DNA of 64,000 nucleotides. Origin: Paenibacillus pabuli NBRC 13638. GTDB lineage: Bacteria > Bacillota > Bacilli > Paenibacillales > Paenibacillaceae. Of the stretch, positions 26,382 through 34,937 are shown piece by piece. Made by a program: the position numbers and the translations under genes. Location of the stretch: positions 1 to 64,000 of the forward strand of contig NZ_BCNM01000018.1 of assembly GCF_001514495.1 (NCBI RefSeq), written 5' to 3'. Numbering within the stretch: position 1 is the stretch's first letter; each line of letters begins with the position of its first letter. The notes beneath the pieces were generated by a model. The model was given only the letters and a program-made list of their open reading frames with translations. It did not search any database and was not told the DNA's origin.

Positions 26382-27535
26382 CAAGAAGGTTATCCTTAGG
26401 CAGTTTGCTTATAGGCTGCTTGATCCTGCTAACGGGGTGCTGGGATGCCAAAGAGGTCCAGAGTATTAACTTTATCACGGCAATAGGAATAGACTACGAA
26501 GATGATCACTACATTGTTTATGCCCAGTTGATCGATTTCTCCAGTATCGCCAAGCAAGAAGGGCCAACTTCAAGAGAAGCAAGTGATATCTGGATAGGTC
26601 GGGGTGAAGGTACGACGCTTAGTATGGCTATTAATGATCTCTATAAAACTTCACAGCAGCAAACGTTGTGGACCCATATAAAAGCAATTGTTTTATCAAA
26701 AAAAGCCTTGGACGGGCAAATGGAGGATATTTTTAATACGCTGCTTCATTCAGGCCAGTTGAGATATACACCATGGATCTACGGTACAGATCATAACATC
26801 CCGGATGTGCTCTCACCCTCTGCATTGCTGAATCAATCTGCCCAGACCATCGAGCTGTTTGAACCAATGAAATTGTACAAGCAGTATTCTGCCTTCGAAC
26901 CGATCCGGCTCCATCAGCTTCTTGACGGGTTCCGGGAGCCTGCTTCGATCATTCTTTTGCCGTCCATCACCAATAAAAATCAGACCTGGTATAACGGGGA
27001 TGAAACGCCTCCGCTTATCAAAATGGATGGCTTCTATGTCGTTTCCAATGGTAAGAATCAGGGTAAAGTAGACGGCAAGGAAGCAGACGGTACACGATTC
27101 GTCAACTATGATCGGGTCTATCAGTACCCGTTATACGTGTACATGAATGGTGGAAAGTCACCTGACCTGACTCTCAGGCTCAACAATCCGAAGACGACCA
27201 TCAAGGCGAGGAAAGAGGGAAATGGTATAACATTTGACCTGAGTACTTCGGTTAAAAGTGCCATAATCGAGGATCACGGCTCTCTCCGTTCTCCTCAGTC
27301 CATGGAAAAGGATGCCGAAAAACAGATTGAGTCCGAAATCCGTGAGACGTTTGAGAAAACCAAGTCACGCAAGATTGATTCATACGGGTTTACGGAATAC
27401 CTCTATCGGCATGACCTTCCCTTGTGGAGACAGGAAGTTTATCAACGGGCTAATCCACTCGAACGATTCAAACTCGGGAAGGTGGAGGTTCGTGTGAAAA
27501 TCCTTAATGCCAGCACATATAAATACAATGAGTAG
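26378..27535 (+). CDS. Spore germinant receptor C subunit, lipoprotein (Ger(x)C family)
   Basis: 385 residues. GTG start overlapping the A-subunit stop (GTGA). Signal peptide with lipobox LLTGC (Cys 21), followed by WDAKEVQSINFITAIGID, which is the usual Ger(x)C opening. The C-terminal part contains KKTKSRKIDSYGFTEYL-like sequence typical of the family. It completes a B-A-C operon, which unlike the first operon has no small D-type gene. A hairpin terminator follows the stop. Confidence 0.92.
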   Translation: MTRRLSLGSLLIGCLILLTGCWDAKEVQSINFITAIGIDYEDDHYIVYAQLIDFSSIAKQEGPTSREASDIWIGRGEGTTLSMAINDLYKTSQQQTLWTHIKAIVLSKKALDGQMEDIFNTLLHSGQLRYTPWIYGTDHNIPDVLSPSALLNQSAQTIELFEPMKLYKQYSAFEPIRLHQLLDGFREPASIILLPSITNKNQTWYNGDETPPLIKMDGFYVVSNGKNQGKVDGKEADGTRFVNYDRVYQYPLYVYMNGGKSPDLTLRLNNPKTTIKARKEGNGITFDLSTSVKSAIIEDHGSLRSPQSMEKDAEKQIESEIRETFEKTKSRKIDSYGFTEYLYRHDLPLWRQEVYQRANPLERFKLGKVEVRVKILNASTYKYNE

Positions 27536-27541
27536 TGACAA

Positions 27542-27596
27542 AAGACGACCAGCGGCCTGCAGTTCATGCAAGGCTAATGGTCGTCTTGGCTTTTTA
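27542..27596 (+). terminator. Intrinsic terminator of the second germination operon
   Basis: AAGACGACCA (27542-27551) pairs perfectly with TGGTCGTCTT (27578-27587); GGCTTTTT follows. It is seven bases after the Ger(x)C stop and separates the operon from the convergent ASRT gene. Confidence 0.82.
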
Positions 27597-27612
27597 CGTA
27601 CCAATATGTTAT

Positions 27613-28023
27613 CTATCCCAACGGAAAAGCCATCACACTCATCAGTGCCAATTCAGGCTGGGTTGAATCCAGACGACTGTACTGGATGATTACAGGAACA
27701 TTGCTGGAAACTGTAATTGCATAGGGTACTCCCGGCGGAATCCGTTGATCACCCGATTTCAGCGAGGCCGTCCGAATATGCTTGGTTCGTCTTGCAGGTA
27801 CCTCAGCCACGATGTCTTCGAGTGGTTCCCTATCTTCGAAGTAGATCGTGATTTGCAATTGGGCATCCGTTATACCTGTATTCAATACGCAGATACTTTC
27901 GTGACTCTCCAGTGTACCTGAGCTGTCCGGTGGGATGTAACCATCCGGAATCACCCAGTAGGTGTGACCTGTCGCTACAGAAGATGTTTTATGTGCTGAA
28001 GAGCTCGTCTGATTTTGTGTCAT
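27613..28023 (-). CDS. Sensory rhodopsin transducer (ASRT) family protein
   Basis: 136 residues from the ATG at 28023, which follows AGGAGG at 9 bases. After a Ser/Thr-rich start, the protein has YWVIPDGYIPPDSSG, ESICVLNTG, ITIYFEDREP and VPARRTKHIRT. This order matches the beta-sandwich family typified by the Anabaena sensory rhodopsin transducer (PF07100). The family is found in many bacteria without rhodopsins, often near sugar metabolism genes, where its role is unknown. No rhodopsin gene is in the window. It sits next to a GC-rich tandem repeat. Confidence 0.8.
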   Translation of the reverse strand: MTQNQTSSSAHKTSSVATGHTYWVIPDGYIPPDSSGTLESHESICVLNTGITDAQLQITIYFEDREPLEDIVAEVPARRTKHIRTASLKSGDQRIPPGVPYAITVSSNVPVIIQYSRLDSTQPELALMSVMAFPLG

Positions 28024-28070
28024 CCAATATGTCCTCCTTTGCGAATGCAATAATTAGTTAAAAACGATGG

Positions 28071-28559
28071 TTGCTCGCGCGGCGGGCGCTTCGGCGGGTG
28101 GATCGGGCTGCGGGCCGCTGTTGGCTCGGGATTTCTGTTCATTCCCCCTCAGCAGGGGAAATCCCGCTCCAAAGGCGGACGCTTCGCTCCCTCTGCTCCG
28201 ATTCCACCCTTCTTCGCTGCAGCGCTCGCCATAGCTTTTTAAAGGCTTATTGCCTTCGCTATGTTCGCGGGGCAACTTTGCGGAATGCTCGTTGCTTCGT
28301 TAACTCGCTGAATAAAAGCATTGCTCGCGGGGCGGGCGCTTCGGCGGGTGGATCGGGCTGCGCGCCGCTGTTGGCTCGGGATTTCTTTTCATTCCCCCTC
28401 AGCAGGGGAAATCCCGCTCCAAAGGCGGACGCTTCGCTCCCTCTGCCCCGATTCCACCCTTCTTCGCTGCAGCGCTCGCCATAGCTTTTTAAAGGCTTAT
28501 TGCCTTCGCTATGTTCACGGGGCAACTTTGCGGAATGCTCGTTGCTTCGTTAACTCGCT
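28071..28559. repeat. Tandem direct repeat, two copies of a 250-bp GC-rich unit
   Basis: Copy 1 (28071-28309) and copy 2 (28321-28559) are aligned without gaps over 239 bases with about five substitutions, separated by 11 bases (period exactly 250). Base composition is clearly GC-richer than the flanks. Each copy has an internal inverted repeat around CCCCCTCAGCAGGGG. Open frames exist on both strands in each copy, but they have no ribosome sites and follow the repeat, so I do not call genes. This block fills most of the 28024-28694 gap. Confidence 0.92.
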
Positions 28560-28606
28560 TTGCTATTATGGTATAGTAAAAATCTGGATCACTTAATTTA
28601 GCATAA

Positions 28607-28665
28607 GGATTAGCTCATTACAGACGCACAGGACTTAAAATCCTGCGGTGATTAGCCTTCTTTAG
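28607..28665 (+). pseudogene. tRNA-Leu(UAA) remnant
   Basis: Positions 28621-28650 read like the middle of a tRNA-Leu gene. There is a D-arm end CAGACGCA, a perfect 5-bp anticodon arm CAGGA/TCCTG with a 7-base loop CTTAAAA (anticodon TAA), then CGGTG starting the long variable arm. The normal acceptor stem and T-arm cannot be found on either side. It lies directly after the 250-bp repeats and before the esterase gene. Probably the trace of an insertion or recombination at a tRNA gene. Confidence 0.6.
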
Positions 28666-28694
28666 GGGTGGAATTGGGTTCTCTACTATTGCCC

Positions 28695-29939
28695 TTATCG
28701 CAAATACATTTGCAGCGGCTGCAGTTGCAACTCGCGTATGGCTTCTGCCACCTGGGCAGCGAGGCGGCGGGCACCGCGCTCCTGGAAGTGCGTGTTATCC
28801 TCCACGCCTGCTGGAAAGTTCACGAACTCGCCGGGCAGCACCCACATAAAACCATCTTTGCTGCCCTCAACTCCCGCCTGCTCGAACAGAAGACGGCTGC
28901 GCTCAGCCAGATCAATCAGCGGCACTCCCTCCTCCTCGGCCAGCTCTCGCACGGCAACGATATAATTACCATGGGTGTCGGTCAATGTTCCATCATCAGC
29001 GAAATATCGCCGATGCACAGGGGTCACGAGCACCGGACGAGCCTTGGCTTCGCGGGCGGCATCAATATACTTTTTCAAATATTCCTTATATGTTGTGAAA
29101 GGCTCCGTCCCCCGTTCAGGGTCCGGCTTCTCATCGTTATGTCCAAATTGAATAAACAAAAAATCTTCCGGCTTCATGTGGTCTACAATGCCATCCAGCC
29201 TGCCTTCATTAATAAAGCTGCGGGAGCTTCGCCCCGACTGGGCATGATTATCTACAGCCACATCATGTTTGAACTGTGCAGGCAACAGCTGTCCCCATCC
29301 ACAATACGGATACCCGCTCTCCGGCTGATCTGTCACCGTGGAATCACCAGCAAGAAACACAGTCATCGTCTGATTTGCAAGCGTGATTTCCAACGCATTA
29401 ATTCTGGGCGCGGGACCCGAGAAGGATAACCTAAGCTTGCCGCCACGAACCACAACCGAGAATCGGACCTCTGCCCATTGTCCGGGAAGCGTGCGAATGG
29501 TTGGCAGCATCAATCTACCCTCGCCTGCATTCACTCGGGTGATTGTCTCTGCTAATTCATCTCCTGCGATAAGTAATACTTGATAAGTTCCATCGGCTGC
29601 ATCAACGATGAAAGACGCCTTGAGCGGAATGCAGAAGCCTGAACGCAGCTGGGCAGATACGTTAGTCTGTCGCTGAATTACATGGTTTGCAACATTCGTA
29701 ATCGTCACTTCGTCTCCACCAATTCGTTGTTTCTCATACACAAGAGAACCGGATTCAAATCCGTATCCACTTTGTTCTTCATAAAGTGTACCAGCGGATA
29801 TGTTCAGGTAACCCGCAGGATCATCCTCGATTCCAACGGCCGGTCCAAAATTAAACCTCCAGGCGGTAACCGCCTCTCTAACGCCCTTTGCCACTGCCTG
29901 TACGGCAGCGGCCTGATCATCGTCCTGGGCTCGATCCAA
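28695..29939 (-). CDS. Rhamnogalacturonan acetylesterase-like SGNH hydrolase
   Basis: 414 residues from TTG 29939, which has AAGGAGG nine bases upstream; the TTG at 29948 touches that site and is less likely. The N-terminal about 190 residues form a beta-rich domain. The SGNH catalytic domain starts with the nucleophile in FLAGDSTVTDQP, continues with the Gly block HAQSGRSSRSF and the Asn block QFGHNDEKP, and ends with the DNTHF Asp/His pair. This set matches the RGAE family that removes acetyl groups from pectin. No signal peptide is visible, so it may act on imported oligosaccharides. It lies downstream of a sugar ABC importer. Confidence 0.88.
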   Translation of the reverse strand: MDRAQDDDQAAAVQAVAKGVREAVTAWRFNFGPAVGIEDDPAGYLNISAGTLYEEQSGYGFESGSLVYEKQRIGGDEVTITNVANHVIQRQTNVSAQLRSGFCIPLKASFIVDAADGTYQVLLIAGDELAETITRVNAGEGRLMLPTIRTLPGQWAEVRFSVVVRGGKLRLSFSGPAPRINALEITLANQTMTVFLAGDSTVTDQPESGYPYCGWGQLLPAQFKHDVAVDNHAQSGRSSRSFINEGRLDGIVDHMKPEDFLFIQFGHNDEKPDPERGTEPFTTYKEYLKKYIDAAREAKARPVLVTPVHRRYFADDGTLTDTHGNYIVAVRELAEEEGVPLIDLAERSRLLFEQAGVEGSKDGFMWVLPGEFVNFPAGVEDNTHFQERGARRLAAQVAEAIRELQLQPLQMYLR

Positions 29940-29993
29940 TAGGAACAACCTCCTTGTTCAGCATCCCGCCTTGGGTTTGATCCACAATATCTG

Positions 29994-30833
29994 TTAACCT
30001 TTCAAACCGCTGGTGCTCATACCTTGCACAATTTGTTTCTGGAAAATGAAGAACACGGCCACAACAGGTACGAGGCTAACGATGGACATCGCGAACATCG
30101 CTCCCCAGTTCGAAGCCGATTCGCTATCCAGGAACATTTTCAATGCCATGGATACGGTATATTTCTCCGGTGAATTCAGGTACAGCACTGGACCAAGCAA
30201 ATCCTCCCATCTCCAGTAGAAGGAGAAAATTGCAGCTGTTGCGAGTGATGACTTGATGAGCGGCATAATAATCTGCACATACAACCTGAACTTGTTACAT
30301 CCATCAATCGTAGCTGCTTCGTCCAGCTCTTTCGGAATGGTACGAATGAACTGAACCATCAGGAAGATGAAGAACGGCATCCCGAAGAAGGTAGGTACAA
30401 CAATCGGCAGAATGGTGTTCAGCCACCCAAGCTTGGTGAAGATAATATATTGAGGTACCAGTACCACATCATGGGGCAGCATCAGGGTCAGCATCATCAG
30501 GGAGAACCAGAAGTTACGCCCTTTGAAGTTGAGCCGCGCAAAACCGAAAGCGATCAACGACGAGGATAACACGACTCCAATGGTGGAGATAACCACGATA
30601 ACAAGCGAGTTGGTGATATAATCCATAAACGGTCTTCCGCCTGCACCCTTCCAACCATCCGCATAGTTACTCCAGATCCATTCCGTAGGAAACAGGGACT
30701 CGGCAGTCACGAAGATGGTCCGGCTTTCCTTGAAGGAGCTGAACAGCATCCAAAGCACCGGATAGAGCATCAGGAGGGCCAAAGCTGCAACGAACAGGTG
30801 ATAAATAGGCCATTTTACATTTCTCCAAACCAT
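29994..30833 (-). CDS. Carbohydrate ABC transporter permease (MalG/LplC type)
   Basis: 279 residues with six hydrophobic segments. The EAA loop, which contacts the ATPase, is KELDEAATIDGCNKFRLYVQIIMPLIK in parts near residues 180-205. The ATG follows AAGGAGG at 9 bases and lies two bases after the partner permease stop. It is one half of the membrane channel of a CUT1-type sugar importer. The operon contains no ATPase gene. Confidence 0.92.
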   Translation of the reverse strand: MVWRNVKWPIYHLFVAALALLMLYPVLWMLFSSFKESRTIFVTAESLFPTEWIWSNYADGWKGAGGRPFMDYITNSLVIVVISTIGVVLSSSLIAFGFARLNFKGRNFWFSLMMLTLMLPHDVVLVPQYIIFTKLGWLNTILPIVVPTFFGMPFFIFLMVQFIRTIPKELDEAATIDGCNKFRLYVQIIMPLIKSSLATAAIFSFYWRWEDLLGPVLYLNSPEKYTVSMALKMFLDSESASNWGAMFAMSIVSLVPVVAVFFIFQKQIVQGMSTSGLKG

Positions 30834-30835
30834 CG

Positions 30836-31738
30836 TTACTTCCCTCCTTCAGATTCATAGAACACCCAGAACTTGGATGTCAGGAACACCGCAACTGTGA
30901 GTATGCCGATCATAATAAGCATGATCCAGGCCATGGCCGAAGCATAACCCATGTTGTTAAACATAAATGCCTGACGGAACAGATACAGCGAGTAGAGCAT
31001 CGTACCGTCCATTGGACCGCCCTCTCCTTTGGAAATGATATATGCAGGTACGAAGGTCATGAATGCACCGATCGTTTGCATAATCAGGTTGAACAGGATG
31101 ATTGGACTGAGCAGTGGTAAGGTGATACCGAAGAACTTGCGAATGGGGTTTGCCCCATCCACCCCTGCCGCCTCGTACATCTCGGGTGAGATGTTTTTCA
31201 GACCTGCCAGGAAAATGAGCATGGAAGATCCAAACTGCCAAACGGATAGCGAGATCAGCATGACCAAGGATGCATTTGGATCACCAAACCAGCTGATTGG
31301 TCCAATTCCGATTGCCGTTAATGCACTGTTGATGACACCTTCATTACTGAAAAGATTACGCCACATAATGGATACGGCCACACTACCGCCGATAATCGAT
31401 GGCAGGTAGTACAAGGTCCGATACGTACCGACCATTCGCGACCCCGTATTCAGGATCATGGCTACGAAAAGTGCAAAGACCAGCCTCAGCGGCACACCAA
31501 TGAACACGTACAGGAACGTTACCTTAACCGAGTTCCAATACTTCGGATCATCAAAAAACATTTTGGTGTAGTTGTCCATCCCGATCCATCGCGGGGAAGT
31601 GAACAGGTTATAGCTCGTAAACGACATGTATAGGGATACAAACATCGGAATGAGCGTAAAGCCCAAAAAACCGATAATAAACGGACTTATAAATGCATAC
31701 CCGGTTAGATTTCTGCGCAATGACGAATACTGCCTCAA
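30836..31738 (-). CDS. Carbohydrate ABC transporter permease (MalF/LplB type)
   Basis: 300 residues starting at TTG 31738, with AAGGAGG nine bases upstream. Six hydrophobic segments; N-terminal LTGYAFISPFIIGFLGFTL is typical of MalF/UgpA-type permeases. The EAA loop is around PEMYEAAGVDGANPIRKFFGITLPLL (near 200). Works with the neighbouring permease and the lipoprotein encoded upstream. CUT1 importers of this YtcQ/LplA/YesO group commonly borrow a shared MsmX-type ATPase. Confidence 0.92.
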   Translation of the reverse strand: MRQYSSLRRNLTGYAFISPFIIGFLGFTLIPMFVSLYMSFTSYNLFTSPRWIGMDNYTKMFFDDPKYWNSVKVTFLYVFIGVPLRLVFALFVAMILNTGSRMVGTYRTLYYLPSIIGGSVAVSIMWRNLFSNEGVINSALTAIGIGPISWFGDPNASLVMLISLSVWQFGSSMLIFLAGLKNISPEMYEAAGVDGANPIRKFFGITLPLLSPIILFNLIMQTIGAFMTFVPAYIISKGEGGPMDGTMLYSLYLFRQAFMFNNMGYASAMAWIMLIMIGILTVAVFLTSKFWVFYESEGGK

Positions 31739-31876
31739 CGGAACGAACCTCCTTTATTGATATGCTTGCCCCGCCATACCGATTCAAATTACAGGACGGG
31801 AAAGGCCCTCGCATGAAGCGAGCAGCCCTATTCCCATCCATCCCGTTGTGCGGATGAGCAAGCAATCATTCAACTA

Positions 31877-33163
31877 TTATTTATTGTTGGCAAGAACAGA
31901 TTCGGCGTTTTTGCGGAATGTCTCTGCTGCCTGTTCCGGTGTAATCTTGCCAAAGTTCAGTTCCTCTACGACATCCGCCAGAGCAGCGATAACTTCAGGT
32001 GAACCCACGGGTGGAGGCGGGCTCATTGGAGATGCTTTCGGCTCCATGGCCGCTACAAAGTCAAATACCTGTTTCGTTGGCTCGCTCAACTCAGGCGCAA
32101 TGGCTTCCTTGATTTTGCCGGAAATCGGCACTCCGCGCTCACCTTTGATCAGTTTGTTAGCTTCCACGTCGTTCACCCAGAAATCAATGAATTTGGCAGC
32201 CTCTTCCTTCACCTTCGAATTGGAGGTTACAGCCCAGTACATGCTTGGTTGCATGTATAATCCTTTTTCCATATCCGGTCCAGGCATTGGAGCAAACTCC
32301 AATGGACGGTTGGCTACCTGCTGCAAGGCTACAAATTGGTTCGACCATTGCCATACACCAATTCCTTTTTCTTTGACCAAATCCGATTCTTCAATAATGC
32401 CTTTTGTCTGGTTAGCCACATCCGGTGAAGGTGCTGCACCCTGCTCAATCATTCGGCGCATCAATCCGAAGAACTCCACAAACAGTTTATCGTCGTCATA
32501 GCCAAGGCCCGTTCCTTCTGCATTGTAGAGAGACAATCCTTTGGTCCGCAGGAAGTAGTGGAAGAAAATATCCGGGGCAACGCCCCCATCCAGGAACAGT
32601 CCTTTGGCGGCTGTTTCTTTACCCAGGGCTTCATAAGATTCCCAAGTCAAGTTTTCCGGGAAAGTATCCACTCCCGCTTTTTTCAGCAAAGCCGGATCAT
32701 ATTGGAAGCCCAATACGTTAACCCCTGCAGGCACACCGTATTGTTTATCGTTGATTACTCCAGTGCTGATAACGTTCTCGGACACGTCGTCCACTTTGAT
32801 CTGGTTGCCCAAATACGGCGCTAAATCCTCAAGCTGACCATTCTGGGCGTATTGGCTGATGTAGGAAATATCCATTTGGACAATGTCCGGCAGCTGATTC
32901 GCGGCAGCTTGTGGAGCGAGCTTTTTCCAGTAATCATCGAATGAGGCATATTCCACATCAATTTTGACATTCGGATTTTTTTCTTTGTACAAGTCAATGA
33001 CCTTCTGCGTGTATTCGTGCCTTGCATCCGATCCCCACCACGCGATACGAAGTGTTACCGAACCATCCGCAGACGTTCCGCCCGATTCTCCGCTGCTGCT
33101 GCTGCATGCCGTCGTTAAAACCAGCAATGCGGCCATCATCAGGAATATTGCCTTTTTCACCAT
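31877..33163 (-). CDS. Extracellular solute-binding lipoprotein, sugar ABC importer
   Basis: 428 residues. Signal peptide with lipobox LTTAC (Cys 20) followed by a Ser/Gly-rich linker, then a family 1 binding fold (TLRIAWWGSDARHEYTQKVIDLY). It captures the sugar ligand outside the membrane for the two permeases downstream. The 138-base gap to the permease gene has an imperfect hairpin (ACGGGA...TCCCGT), which may let the binding protein be made in excess. The gene lies downstream of yesN-like and yesM-like genes and behind a cre site, so induction by the two-component pair and glucose repression are likely. Confidence 0.93.
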   Translation of the reverse strand: MVKKAIFLMMAALLVLTTACSSSSGESGGTSADGSVTLRIAWWGSDARHEYTQKVIDLYKEKNPNVKIDVEYASFDDYWKKLAPQAAANQLPDIVQMDISYISQYAQNGQLEDLAPYLGNQIKVDDVSENVISTGVINDKQYGVPAGVNVLGFQYDPALLKKAGVDTFPENLTWESYEALGKETAAKGLFLDGGVAPDIFFHYFLRTKGLSLYNAEGTGLGYDDDKLFVEFFGLMRRMIEQGAAPSPDVANQTKGIIEESDLVKEKGIGVWQWSNQFVALQQVANRPLEFAPMPGPDMEKGLYMQPSMYWAVTSNSKVKEEAAKFIDFWVNDVEANKLIKGERGVPISGKIKEAIAPELSEPTKQVFDFVAAMEPKASPMSPPPPVGSPEVIAALADVVEELNFGKITPEQAAETFRKNAESVLANNK

Positions 33164-33219
33164 GCCAATCTCCCCTTTTATGTTGAAATGATTGTGTGAA
33201 CGAGTTACCTTTTAATTCC

Positions 33220-33233
33220 TGATAACGCTTTCA
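33220..33233. promoter_or_regulatory. Catabolite-responsive element (cre)
   Basis: TGATAACGCTTTCA fits the CcpA consensus TGWNANCGNTNWCA at all fixed positions. It is 57 bases upstream of the binding-protein gene, in its promoter region, and suggests repression when glucose is available. Confidence 0.65.
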
Positions 33234-33302
33234 CAAACTTTATATTGTCATTTTCGCAAATGTGCGGTCAGAGTTGAATACACAAAACCGTCTTATTGGT
33301 TC

Positions 33303-33351
33303 AAAAAACAGAGGAGGACAACAGCACCCTATATGGTACTGTTCGTCCTCC
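33303..33351 (-). terminator. Intrinsic terminator after the YesN-like gene
   Basis: GGAGGAC-AACAG (33313-33324) pairs with CTGTT-GTCCTCC (33339-33351). On the minus strand the stem is followed by a T run (33303-33308). It separates the two-component genes from the transporter operon. Confidence 0.78.
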
Positions 33352-33383
33352 CCCATATCGACTACATGATCGGTAGTCAATTG

Positions 33384-34937
33384 TTATATGCCGATTCTAC
33401 GGAATTCGGTCGGTGTCATACCGGTCCATTTTTTGAACACTTGGCTGAAATATTGCGAGTTGCCCCCAAAGCCAAACAGTTCGGCAAGCTCAAATACCTT
33501 TACATCTCCACCTCTGCGAATATGATCACAGGCTCGTTCAATACGCAAACGATTGACATAGTTGGAGAAGTTTTCGCCCGTCACCTTTTTGAAAATTTTA
33601 CCAAGATAATCCGGGTTCATATACAACATCTGGTGAGCGACTCCATTGAGCGAAAGATCCGCTTCACCGTAATGACGATCCACGATATCCATCATCTTCT
33701 CTACAGCAGAAGACTGGCGGCTAATATGGTTTTTATAATAACCGGAGGTTAATCGGGCTGCACTTCCGGCGACAAAGGACTTCAAGCCAGACAAGGTGTC
33801 GATATGGGACAACTCTGCCATGCGCTGCGTGAACTCTGCCGCCTCCTCAGGAGGACAGACATGGATCATGGCGGAATACAGCTGCACCACATAAGAACGG
33901 GTAACCCCAATTTCAAGCTGTTGACCGGCCAGAAGATCAAACAAACGCTCCACTTCAGCTGCTGCTTCCTCGGTGCTGCCTGATTTAATTAACAGGCACA
34001 GCTGCTCTGCATCACGTTCAACATGCACCCCGTCGCATTCTCCGGCCAGTTCCAAATCATTCTTGGTAATCAGCTTGCCTTCGCCAATAAAAAAGCGATG
34101 GTTCAGACATTGCAATGCCTCACGGAACAACCGCCGGGACTGGATCATTCGATCCGCTTCGCTGAGTGCAGCCGTGACTTCCAACTTGTACAGTCGGGTA
34201 AAAGCAGCCCGCACTTCCTCGATGCTCGCCTTTAGCCTCGCAGGATCGGCAGAGTCGGCTAGCAGAATTAACAGCTTGCCTTCAATGGTGGTGCTTAACA
34301 GAACATGAGGCAGCAGATCACTGGCAATATTTTTGATCGCAAACAGGTGACTATAATCATGTTCATCCGCAATTCGGAACAGCAGCAGTCGAACTTCGTT
34401 AGCCTCAAGTTCAAGATCAAACAGCTCCTGATAATACTCCAGGTCAACAGGCCCATAGGTTCGGTTGGTCATAAACTCCAACAGAAACTGCTCCTTCACA
34501 TGCGGAAGCACTCGCTGCAGCCGTTGTTTCATCTCTCCTGCCACATGTTCCTTCACCTGGGCATCCTGCTGTTCCTGAAGCAATTCAGCCAGGGCATCAT
34601 GAATCTGGTTCTCATTACACGGTTTGAGCAGATAATGCTTTACTCCGTATTGCATGGCCCGACGGGCATACTCGAACTCCTTGTAGCCAGACAGCATGAT
34701 AAAACGAAGTCCAGGATAGGCTTCGGAAGCCTTTTCGATTAGTCCAAGACCATCCAGGCCCGGCATGGATATATCCGTAATGATAATATCCGGTCTGGAC
34801 TGATTGATTTTGTCCAGCGCTTCAATTCCGTTTCTCGCGGTATCCACCAGTTCCGTCCCCGCTGCAGCCCAGTCCACGACCTGCGAAATCCCTTCCAGAA
34901 TGACACGTTCATCATCTACGAGCATCACTTTGTACAT
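33384..34937 (-). CDS. Response regulator with AraC-type DNA-binding domain (YesN type)
   Basis: 517 residues from the ATG at 34937 (GAGAGG at 9 bases upstream; another ATG is 6 bases earlier). The receiver domain covers 1-120, with DDE near 8-10, the phospho-Asp in DIIITDISMPG near 55, and the Lys in YLLKPC near 105. A long middle region follows. The C-terminal AraC helix-turn-helix pair ends the protein (YLGKIFKKVTGENFSNYVN; YFSQVFKKWTGMTPTEFR). It overlaps the kinase gene by 26 bases. It probably activates the sugar importer and esterase genes downstream. Confidence 0.92.
   Translation of the reverse strand: MYKVMLVDDERVILEGISQVVDWAAAGTELVDTARNGIEALDKINQSRPDIIITDISMPGLDGLGLIEKASEAYPGLRFIMLSGYKEFEYARRAMQYGVKHYLLKPCNENQIHDALAELLQEQQDAQVKEHVAGEMKQRLQRVLPHVKEQFLLEFMTNRTYGPVDLEYYQELFDLELEANEVRLLLFRIADEHDYSHLFAIKNIASDLLPHVLLSTTIEGKLLILLADSADPARLKASIEEVRAAFTRLYKLEVTAALSEADRMIQSRRLFREALQCLNHRFFIGEGKLITKNDLELAGECDGVHVERDAEQLCLLIKSGSTEEAAAEVERLFDLLAGQQLEIGVTRSYVVQLYSAMIHVCPPEEAAEFTQRMAELSHIDTLSGLKSFVAGSAARLTSGYYKNHISRQSSAVEKMMDIVDRHYGEADLSLNGVAHQMLYMNPDYLGKIFKKVTGENFSNYVNRLRIERACDHIRRGGDVKVFELAELFGFGGNSQYFSQVFKKWTGMTPTEFRRIGI

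Noticed and set aside
28054..28596. Open frames on both strands inside the 250-bp repeats
   Set aside because: They arise in the same way in each copy because the unit is GC-rich. No ribosome sites or stable starts are seen, so they are treated as part of the repeat.
28607..28700. Complete functional tRNA-Leu
   Set aside because: The anticodon arm is perfect and weak pairing between ATAAGG near 28602 and CCTTAT near 28694 could mimic an acceptor stem. However, no T-arm exists and the 3' part would overlap the esterase gene.
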